From positions 1 through 5,920 of the forward strand of contig JAGYMJ010000113.1 in the NCBI GenBank assembly GCA_018400625.1: a stretch of 5,920 bases of DNA. Reading direction: 5' to 3'. Below are positions 1 to 4,649 of the stretch, in pieces. The notes under the pieces are model-generated. The model was not told the DNA's origin and did no database searches. It saw only the letters and a list, made by a program, of their open reading frames with translations. Within the stretch, counting starts at the first letter, position 1. The number at the start of each line of letters is the position of its first letter. The position numbers and the translations under genes were made by a program. Origin of the DNA: Planctomycetota bacterium. GTDB taxonomy: Bacteria > Planctomycetota > Brocadiia > SM23-32.

Positions 1-177
1 AAAAAAATTAAATTGTTAACTATAGTAATTTCTGTGATTGTAAACACAATAACTATAATTATACAACTAAAAGCATTCGGAGATATAATGTATGTTACCT
101 GATAAATTCGGGGGGAACGGAACGGGATGCCCTTTATATTTTTACATTCTGAAGGGGTGCGCTCATTAAAAACCAGG

Positions 178-214
178 GAATCCGAGAGTTCGGGGGACAT
201 CTTACTTAATTCAG
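178..214. repeat. GTTCGGGGGACA motif, possible REP/IS200-like remnant
   Basis: The stretch holds CCGAGAGTTCGG (4-bp arms CCGA/TCGG, 4-base loop) followed by GGGGACATCTTACTTAATTC. From memory, very similar strings (TTCGGGGGACAC...TACTTAATT) occur next to REP-associated IS200-like transposase genes in several environmental bacteria. No transposase gene follows here, so at most this is a solo end or remnant. A weaker sister motif, AAATTCGGGGGGAACGG, lies at about 104-120. The assignment rests on recall and could not be checked. Confidence 0.3.
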
Positions 215-455
215 GAATGGGGCCGTTCATTATATATTATAGGTTTCTCAGGAGAAGAGAGCCTCGTGGTGTGTAGTGGGTGTCGGTTTTTCGGTCATTT
301 AACTGCCGGTGCGGGATTTGCGGTGATTCCGCTTCCCCGTCACCCTTTTTGCACCGGTCAAAAAATGCGCCAAGCTGGTCCCCGGCTTCGACAAGGGCCG
401 TGCAAGAGAGCCGGCGCCAGCGGAAAAAAGGAGCGCACCCATCGCGCGCCAATTG

Positions 456-624
456 GTATCCCTCCCCCCGAGCCACTTCCCCCGGTCTTTATTTTGTCCC
501 GGTTTTTGCTATTTCTTTGCCCACGCCCCGTCTTTTTCCAAAACCCTGCCGCCGCCCGGGCCTTTCGTTTCATCCCAGGCCCGCAAAAACCCGCGCCAAA
601 ATAAAGCCCCGCCGGGAGGGATAC
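456..624. repeat. 11-bp inverted repeat bounding C-rich segment
   Basis: GTATCCCTCCC at 456-466 is the exact reverse complement of GGGAGGGATAC at 614-624. The 147 bases between are pyrimidine-rich on the plus strand and contain CCGG-flanked and CCCGC-type short repeats. The pair could be the ends of a small non-autonomous element or the base of a long RNA stem. C-rich composition makes a chance match more likely than usual. I see no target-site duplication directly outside the arms. Confidence 0.3.
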
Positions 625-685
625 ACCCACATAGACCCGTCATCTGTTGCCTGCCTGCCAACATCCCGATTCTTGCAAAATAACC

Positions 686-711
686 AATAATTATTTGGAT
701 AAATAATTATT
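686..711. repeat. perfect all-AT inverted repeat
   Basis: AATAATTATTT (686-696) and AAATAATTATT (701-711) form an 11-bp perfect inverted repeat around a GGAT loop. Each arm itself contains the palindrome AATAATTATT, so the site is also two direct copies 16 bp apart. It lies about 35 bp past the stop of the minus-strand DUF2442 gene. With no G-C pairs it is a poor intrinsic terminator. A protein-binding site or an easily melted structure fits better. Confidence 0.5.
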
Positions 712-745
712 CTTGAGGGAAGGATGAAGATAAATAAATCGAAGA

Positions 746-1021
746 TTATGCAACATTTGTTATGTTATCGCGGGGTGCCGGCGCTCCCCTGAGCAGTCCT
801 TCGGTGCTTAAATCTTCATCAATATCAGGCCAGTGAATGCCATATCCACCGCCGCAAATTTGCCAATTTTGACGTTGTTCCTCACTTGCATGCAATAAGC
901 GGGGATACCAGGCCAATGGCACTGTAATTGTTCGTCCATCCAGCAAATCCACACTTATCGTATCTTCGGAAAAATATACATTTTTTACTTGTTCCCCGGG
1001 TTTAATATCTGTGGTGTCCAT
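746..1021 (-). CDS. DUF2442 domain protein
   Basis: This 91-residue protein matches the DUF2442 pattern over nearly its whole length: strand-rich start (NVYFSEDTISVDLLDGR, 14-30), PLAWYPRL (35-42), an EEQRQNW segment (47-53), IHWPDIDEDLS (62-72) and the terminal LLRG (76-79). Biochemical function is unknown. In other genomes DUF2442 proteins are often encoded beside DUF4160 proteins, as here. The start ATG is 6 nt after GGAGG (complement of 1028-1032) and overlaps the upstream DUF4160 gene by 20 nt, which implies translational coupling. It is the last gene of the minus-strand operon headed by the XRE regulator. A role as one half of a toxin-antitoxin-like pair is inference from the size and overlap. 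No signal peptide or membrane segment is visible, so it is probably cytoplasmic. Confidence 0.88.
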   Translation of the reverse strand: MDTTDIKPGEQVKNVYFSEDTISVDLLDGRTITVPLAWYPRLLHASEEQRQNWQICGGGYGIHWPDIDEDLSTEGLLRGAPAPRDNITNVA

Positions 1022-1238
1022 CCCATGCCTCCAGGAGGTATTGTTTATTTTGGTCTATTATTTTTTCTATAACGCGTAATTCTTTGGCGCTAAATCCGAG
1101 GTTGCGGGCAAGAACAATGGGAGTCAGCCAGTATTTACACGATTGATTATCCCGATCAATATGTATATGGGGAGGCTCATTGGGTTCATGGCTATAAAAA
1201 TAGAGACGATATGGTCCCGTTCTTAACACAGTCGGCAT
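1002..1238 (-). CDS. DUF4160 domain protein
   Basis: This 78-residue protein is a full-length DUF4160 member. It has the strand RLYFYSHE (11-18), the signature EPPHIHI (21-27) with two histidines, YWL (36-38), and a helical half GFSAKELRVIEKIIDQNKQYLLEAW (48-72). Function is unknown; the PHIH motif suggests a metal or catalytic site, but this is inference. The ATG is 6 nt after GAGGA (complement of 1245-1249). The gene overlaps the XRE regulator upstream by 16 nt and the DUF2442 gene downstream by 20 nt, so the three are very likely one transcript. DUF4160-DUF2442 pairs are a recurrent neighbour pair. Linkage to an XRE repressor gives the set a toxin-antitoxin-like look without proving it. 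Confidence 0.88.
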   Translation of the reverse strand: MPTVLRTGPYRLYFYSHEPNEPPHIHIDRDNQSCKYWLTPIVLARNLGFSAKELRVIEKIIDQNKQYLLEAWDGHHRY

Positions 1239-1666
1239 GTGACATCCTCTTTTTTAACTTTAACCGGCTTTCTTTTCGAACGGCTGATCGCCCCTTCTAC
1301 TTTGTTTTTAACGATCAGAGCATCAATGAGCTTAAGAACGGCCTCCTGATCTTCAATCTCAAAATCCTCCATTGCTTTAAACCGTTCCCATAATCGGATA
1401 TTGTGGAGCGGCCTTTCATCCGCCCGATCCCCTGTTAACAAATAATCTACGGTAGTATCAAAAACTTCCGCCAATTTAATGAGCTTTTCAATGGGTGGGG
1501 CATGAAGTCCACACTCATATTTGTTTAGCTGCGGAGAACGTACATCAATTTTTGCAGAGAGTTCTTTTTGCGTTAACTTTTTTTGCTTGCGAAGTGTCTT
1601 TATGCGTTGGCCGAATTCTTTACGGATATCAATATCTGTCATGATCCTCAATAGCCTTTCTGACAT
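1223..1666 (-). CDS. XRE-family HTH transcriptional regulator
   Basis: This 147-residue protein carries a Cro/CI-type helix-turn-helix at about 18-77: FGQRIKTLRKQKKLTQKELS (helices 1-2), recognition segment around RSPQLNKYECGLHAPP, then IEKLIKLAEVFDTTVDYLLTGD. A second helical part (about 91-121, LWERFKAMEDFEIEDQEAVLKLIDAL) probably dimerises. The tail (126-147) is very basic. No peptidase or other effector domain is present, so it looks like a phage- or ICE-type repressor. The first ATG was chosen because AGGA lies 6 nt upstream; an internal ATG at codon 9 is possible. The gene is divergent from the primase operon, and a shared inverted repeat lies in the promoter region between them. It probably represses itself and the plus-strand operon. 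Confidence 0.9.
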   Translation of the reverse strand: MSERLLRIMTDIDIRKEFGQRIKTLRKQKKLTQKELSAKIDVRSPQLNKYECGLHAPPIEKLIKLAEVFDTTVDYLLTGDRADERPLHNIRLWERFKAMEDFEIEDQEAVLKLIDALIVKNKVEGAISRSKRKPVKVKKEDVTCRLC

Positions 1667-1704
1667 ATTTTTTCCTTTCTTATATCATGGAGTTTAAAAA
1701 TGGC

Positions 1705-1733
1705 TTGACATGTTTTCGTTATACACATATTAG
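1705..1733 (+). promoter_or_regulatory. predicted sigma70-type promoter for primase operon
   Basis: A perfect -35 TTGACA (1705-1710) is followed by a 17-bp spacer and TATTAG (1728-1733, 4 of 6 to TATAAT). Transcription would begin near 1740, giving a leader of about 200 nt before the first plus-strand gene. The -10 overlaps that of the divergent promoter, so the two compete for polymerase. Confidence 0.5.
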
Positions 1734-1755
1734 CATATACGAAAAAAGTATTCAA
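1727..1755 (-). promoter_or_regulatory. predicted promoter for XRE-DUF4160-DUF2442 operon
   Basis: On the minus strand, TTGAAT (complement of 1750-1755), a 17-bp spacer and TAATAT (complement of 1727-1732) preceded by TGC form a -35 plus extended -10 promoter. It sits about 60 bp before the regulator start codon. The -10 elements of the two opposing promoters physically overlap. Confidence 0.5.
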
Positions 1756-1794
1756 ATATTACTTGACATGATTTTTTTATTGAGCGGGACGTGT

Positions 1795-1904
1795 TACGGC
1801 AGAAAAAAAGCCATCAGCCCCTGACTTTGGCGGGTCTTGGCTGATGGCTTCGAAAACAGCGACAAAGGGCGAAGCCCTTTATACCGCCTTTTTTTTCTAT
1901 CGTA
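1795..1904 (+). ncRNA. candidate structured leader RNA / attenuator
   Basis: About 110 nt fold into a plausible three-way junction. The outer stem pairs TACG..AGAAAAAAAG (1795-1810) with CTTTTTTTTCT..CGTA (1888-1904). Arm 1 is a perfect 12-bp stem, AAGCCATCAGCC (1808-1819) with GGCTGATGGCTT (1839-1850), with a 19-nt loop; its last bases compete with the outer stem. Arm 2 is a 7-bp stem with a GAA loop, AAAGGGC-GAA-GCCCTTT (1864-1880). GGCGG (1829-1833) in the loop of arm 1 can pair with CCGCC (1884-1888), giving a possible pseudoknot just before eight Ts (1889-1896). It lies between a predicted promoter and the primase operon. It may be an attenuator, a processed small RNA like P4 CI or P1 C4, or a riboswitch-like leader. 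I do not recognise the family. Confidence 0.45.
1803..1850 (-). terminator. minus-strand hairpin plus T-run, possible intrinsic terminator
   Basis: Read on the minus strand, the 12-bp stem (1850-1839 with 1819-1808) is followed by a run of seven Ts (complement of 1803-1809), the textbook intrinsic-terminator layout, although the 19-nt loop is long. It would stop antisense transcription from the primase operon before it reaches the switch region. The same bases form arm 1 of the plus-strand leader RNA, so this may be only the mirror image of that structure. Confidence 0.3.
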
Positions 1905-1921
1905 TCTCCCCTGACAAATCA

Positions 1922-1935
1922 AGAAAGGAGGTGAT
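1922..1935 (+). promoter_or_regulatory. extended Shine-Dalgarno site before TTG start
   Basis: AGAAAGGAGGTGAT matches, over 14 nt, the full complement of the common 16S rRNA 3' end (GATCACCTCCTTTCT type). The GGAGG core ends 10 nt before the TTG at 1942. A tiny frame ATG-AGC-GCT-TGA (1934-1945) starts inside the site and its stop overlaps that TTG. Confidence 0.65.
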
Positions 1936-1941
1936 GAGCGC

Positions 1942-2247
1942 TTGAACATGCGGCAACTGGAGACCACGGACATCTTCCGGGGCGCATTTATCCTTTGCAT
2001 GGGCGGCCATCTGCGCGAGGTCCGGTTTACAGGCGGAAACAGACAGACCGCCACCTTCGCCTTTACCGGCCCGGATCTGGACCGGCACGACCGGGACTAC
2101 ATGAACGGCCGTGCCCGGGTCAACCCCCTGCAGCTCAAGGAATCGCTCAACCGCTTAAGGGACATCCTGTTTGAACGTTTAAGAGAAGAGAGGAGATACG
2201 ACAGTGATCGAGCAAGAGAGAATCGAGGCCGTGAAAACAGATGTTGA
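1942..2247 (+). CDS. small DUF5659-like protein upstream of primase
   Basis: This 101-residue protein resembles the small DUF5659-type proteins of mobile elements. It has a start of the form TTD-xx-GAFILCMGGHL (8-24), a hydrophobic strand pair (REVRFTGG..TATFAF, 25-41), then DYMNGRARV (52-60) and an amphipathic helix NPLQLKESLNRLRDILFERL (61-80). Function of the family is unknown. The last 14 residues are encoded in the 44-nt overlap with the primase gene and are highly charged, so they are probably shaped by the overlapping frame. TTG at 1942 was chosen because it lies 10 nt after a near-perfect ribosome site; ATG at 1948 is 16 nt away. Overlap implies coupling with the primase, so a replication accessory or regulatory role is the likely guess. 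Family assignment is from pattern memory. Confidence 0.65.
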   Translation: MNMRQLETTDIFRGAFILCMGGHLREVRFTGGNRQTATFAFTGPDLDRHDRDYMNGRARVNPLQLKESLNRLRDILFERLREERRYDSDRARENRGRENRC

Positions 2248-4480
2248 TCTCAAGGCCTGTATCGAGTCCCGGGGCATTGCTTTGAAGAAAAACGGCAAGG
2301 GCTACATGGGCCTGTGCCCCTTCCACAATGACACCAACCCATCCCTATCCGTCAATATCGAAAAACAATTGTTCCAGTGCTTCGGCTGCGGTACTGCCGG
2401 TGATGTAATCCGGTTTGTACAGCTCTATGACAAGGTCGATTTTAAAGAAGCTGTCCGGCGACTGACCACGCCCGGAATAACTGTCACCACCGAATCACCG
2501 CCGGCTGTAAAACCCGCCACTAAAAAGCCATCATCTCAAAAAACATCCGCCACACAAGCTTTATCCGTCAAAGACAAAAAGCTGCTGGCCCGGGTGGTAG
2601 GCTATTATCAGCACACATTGACCGAAGACCGCCGGGGCCTTGATTACCTGGCCCATGAACGGGGCATTGCCGATACGCAATCCTTAAAAGACTTTGGCGC
2701 CGGCTATGCCAACGGCACCCTGCTTGAGATCCTGCCCGAAGACCCGGAGGTAATCGCCGCCTTAAAACGGATCGGGATCTTGAATGCCAAAGGCCACGAG
2801 GTGTTTTACAATTGCGTGGTCTTCCCGCTCCATGATGCAAACGGCGCCATCGTCAACTTGTATGGCAGAAATATCACCGATGACAACGGCGTCACCCACC
2901 TGTACCTGCCCGGCTCCCGTTCCGGCTTGGTCAACCGCCAGGCGGTCAAACGATCCCAGACCCTTCTTTTAACCGAATTGATCATCGATGCATTGACCCT
3001 CTATGACCAGGGCTTTAAGAATGTCATGCCGATTTACGGCACAAACGGCCTGTTGGACGAACATCTTTCTTTTTTTAACCGCCGGGTAAAAGAGGCGTAT
3101 CTTGTTTTTGACGCTGATGAGGCCGGCCGAAAAGCCGCCGAATCCCTGGTTGGGCGATTAAAAGAAAAAGAGATAGCCGCCTATCCCGTGGCCTTGCCGG
3201 TAAAGGATGTAAACGTCTATTTTAAACGCCATACGCCGGAGGCCTTCGAGGCCCTTCTCAAATCCGCCAATCCTCAATCTTTGGAACAATCCGACAAGGT
3301 CAACACCCGCAAGCAAAGCCTTTATAAAGAAACCGCTCATGGCTTTATTGTCGGATACGGAGACCGTCAATACGAGATCAAGGGCATCCAACGCGGCGAC
3401 ACGCAACTTAAAGTCACCATCAAGGCCTCAACAGAGGTGGCCGGCGACCGGCCGTTTGAGCTGACCACCATTGATTTGTACTCGTCGCGATCCCGGGCCT
3501 GGTTTGCCAAATTATGCGCGGATTTGTTCGGAGCCGATGAGGCCCTTGTCAAAGAAGATATCGGCCGGATTTTAAAGCATGTGGAGGACTGGCAGCCCCA
3601 AAAAACAGAGAGTCACGCCGAAAAACCTTCGGAAGATGAAAAAGCCCGGGCATTGCAGTTTTTGAAAAACCCGGACCTGTTTGCCGAGGTCCTGGCCGAT
3701 CTTGCTACCATCGGCGTCACCGGCGAGGAGACCAACAAATTGGTCGGGTATCTGGCCGCTGTGTCCCGCAAGCTCGATGATCCCTTGTCCGTTCTCATCC
3801 AATCCAGATCAGCCGCCGGCAAATCCACCCTGCAGGATGCAATTTTGTCCCTGGTGCCGGATGAAGATTACGCCAAATACACCCGGATCACGGACCAGGC
3901 GCTTTTTTACAAGGAAGAAGACGCCCTGGTCAACAAGATCCTGGCCATCGAGGAAGAAGCGGGCATGGGAGGTGCCGCCTATTCCATCAGAAACATCCAG
4001 TCTTCGAAAAAGATCACCGTGGCAGCCACGGGAAAGGACCCGGGCACCGGCCGCATGAAAACCGAAGAATACACGGTCCGGGGTCCGGTGGCCGTGATGA
4101 TCACCACCACGGCCGCGGAACTCGAAGGCGAGACTGCATCCCGGTTTTTGTTTTTGACCATTGATGAATCCGCCAAAATGACCGATGCCATCCACCGGAT
4201 GGTCAGGGAGACTGCCGAGCAGCTGCAATGCCCGATTGAGGATGTCTTTTTTACCCGGCGCATGATCCGCGAATACATCAACTGGACCGACTGGCAGGTC
4301 CGGGCGCATATCCGGCAGTTAGAAGAGCTTGAATACCTCTATGCCCGGGTCGGTGCCAAGGGCAAGGAATATGCCTATGCCCTAAATTACCGAGGCCAGG
4401 CCGAAGAGACAGGCAGATGTTATCTGAACTTAACACCCGTGGAAGAGATCAGAAAGCTCATGAGAAAAGACAAGGACTGA
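2204..4480 (+). CDS. CHC2-Toprim primase fused to P-loop ATPase and winged helix
   Basis: This 758-residue replication protein has a CHC2 zinc finger (C38, H41, C59, C62), a DnaG-like core (about 145-250; GAGYANGTL, FYNCVVFPLHDANG, LYGRN), and Toprim (254-343; E258, GTNG 279-282, D303-A-D305-EAGRKAA, KDVN 334-337). A linker leads to a P-loop ATPase: Walker A-like SRSAAGKST ending at T542 (first glycine replaced), Walker B-like KILAIEEEAG (583-585 acidic), TTTAAELEGETASRF (634-648) with a likely arginine finger R647. A winged helix follows at about 684-730. It would make primers and probably unwind DNA at the element's origin, as alpha does in phage P4. GTG start with AGGAG 8 nt upstream; overlaps the preceding gene by 44 nt. 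Members I remember carry well over 100 further residues between the ATPase and winged helix; here AIHRMVRE runs almost straight into FTRRMIREYINWTDWQVR. Confidence 0.88.
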   Translation: MIEQERIEAVKTDVDLKACIESRGIALKKNGKGYMGLCPFHNDTNPSLSVNIEKQLFQCFGCGTAGDVIRFVQLYDKVDFKEAVRRLTTPGITVTTESPPAVKPATKKPSSQKTSATQALSVKDKKLLARVVGYYQHTLTEDRRGLDYLAHERGIADTQSLKDFGAGYANGTLLEILPEDPEVIAALKRIGILNAKGHEVFYNCVVFPLHDANGAIVNLYGRNITDDNGVTHLYLPGSRSGLVNRQAVKRSQTLLLTELIIDALTLYDQGFKNVMPIYGTNGLLDEHLSFFNRRVKEAYLVFDADEAGRKAAESLVGRLKEKEIAAYPVALPVKDVNVYFKRHTPEAFEALLKSANPQSLEQSDKVNTRKQSLYKETAHGFIVGYGDRQYEIKGIQRGDTQLKVTIKASTEVAGDRPFELTTIDLYSSRSRAWFAKLCADLFGADEALVKEDIGRILKHVEDWQPQKTESHAEKPSEDEKARALQFLKNPDLFAEVLADLATIGVTGEETNKLVGYLAAVSRKLDDPLSVLIQSRSAAGKSTLQDAILSLVPDEDYAKYTRITDQALFYKEEDALVNKILAIEEEAGMGGAAYSIRNIQSSKKITVAATGKDPGTGRMKTEEYTVRGPVAVMITTTAAELEGETASRFLFLTIDESAKMTDAIHRMVRETAEQLQCPIEDVFFTRRMIREYINWTDWQVRAHIRQLEELEYLYARVGAKGKEYAYALNYRGQAEETGRCYLNLTPVEEIRKLMRKDKD

Positions 4481-4490
4481 TTGGCGCCAT

Positions 4491-4517
4491 GGGGCAACTA
4501 CGAGGGCAAATTGCCCC
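4491..4517. repeat. GGGCAA/TTGCCC palindrome after primase
   Basis: GGGCAA-A-TTGCCC (4504-4516) is a perfect palindrome with a one-base centre. An alternative 7-bp pairing joins GGGGCAA (4491-4497) with TTGCCCC (4511-4517) around a 13-nt loop. No T-run follows, so it is not a classical intrinsic terminator. Repeat copy 1 lies inside the larger hairpin and copy 2 abuts it, suggesting a combined DNA site for a recombinase or replication protein. Confidence 0.5.
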
Positions 4518-4615
4518 ACTTCGAGGGAAAACGAGGCACTACGAGGGTACTTCGAGGTCTGCAAAATTATGAATAAACCACTGTCAATACAGGAGAAAGC
4601 AAACAACTTCGAGGT
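4497..4615 (+). repeat. ACTWCGAGG iterated repeats, helically phased
   Basis: Five copies of ACT(A/T)CGAGG(G/T) are present: 4497-4506, 4518-4527, 4538-4547, 4549-4558 and 4606-4615. A degenerate copy, ACGAGGC, lies at 4531-4537. The GAGG cores start at 4502, 4523, 4533, 4543, 4554 and 4611. The first five are therefore 21, 10, 10 and 11 bp apart, close to one or two DNA turns, which places them on one helix face. Such arrays fit cooperative binding of one protein: recombinase accessory (arm-type) sites, the end of a RIT-like element, or replication iterons served by the upstream primase. The copies alternate A and T at position 4 (A, T, A, T, T). Confidence 0.7.
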
Positions 4616-4649
4616 TCGGGCGAAAGAAAGCGCGGGGAGGGAGGGGGGT

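Larger units (their letters stand above)
1..745. other. gene-free left flank
   Basis: I see no supportable gene here. Positions 1-100 are AT-rich, with a near-direct repeat (AACTATAGTAATT near 19, AACTATAATTAT near 51) and a small ATTGT/ACAAT inverted repeat at 37-50. Positions 105-210 contain two G-run motifs of the ATTCGGGGGG / GTTCGGGGGA type. Positions 300-660 are strikingly C-rich on the plus strand. Several open frames of 76-136 codons exist there, but their products are low-complexity, rich in P, R and S, match no family I recognise, overlap each other and lack ribosome sites. They look like a by-product of base composition. An all-AT hairpin closes the region next to the DUF2442 gene. 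No tRNA-like fold or CRISPR pattern was found. Confidence 0.6.
1704..1770. promoter_or_regulatory. candidate repressor operator region with inverted and direct repeats
   Basis: TTTTCGT (1713-1719) and ACGAAAA (1739-1745) form an inverted repeat 26 bp centre to centre. It is centred at 1729, exactly on the overlapping -10 elements. The outer flanks carry a 9-bp direct repeat CTTGACATG (1704-1712 and 1762-1770); the first copy contains the plus-strand -35. A divergently encoded XRE repressor is the natural binder. Which repeat it reads cannot be decided from sequence alone. Confidence 0.45.

Noticed and set aside
266..690. Overlapping open frames on both strands (76-136 codons)
   Set aside because: Products are low-complexity P/R/S-rich, no family is recognisable, ribosome sites are missing and frames overlap on both strands; C-rich composition removes stops.
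1211..1393. 60-codon plus-strand frame
   Set aside because: Antisense shadow of the XRE regulator gene.
1794..2054. 86-codon open frame on the minus strand
   Set aside because: It runs through the leader hairpins and the start of the small plus-strand gene, with no ribosome site and no family match.
2972..2998. Unusual Toprim glutamate motif (TELIIDAL instead of the EG form)
   Set aside because: As I remember this primase subfamily, the acidic residue followed by a non-glycine and then IDAL is normal; the catalytic E and DxD are present, so I do not call it a defect.
3809..4309. 166-codon open frame on the minus strand
   Set aside because: It lies wholly inside the ATPase domain of the primase, whose plus-strand reading shows conserved motifs; the minus product resembles nothing.
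4481..4568. Intrinsic terminator after the primase
   Set aside because: The palindrome is not followed by a T-run; read-through into the recombinase genes is possible.
4497..4615. CRISPR array
   Set aside because: Repeats are about 10 bp, spacing is one or two helix turns, and there are no unique spacers of CRISPR length.
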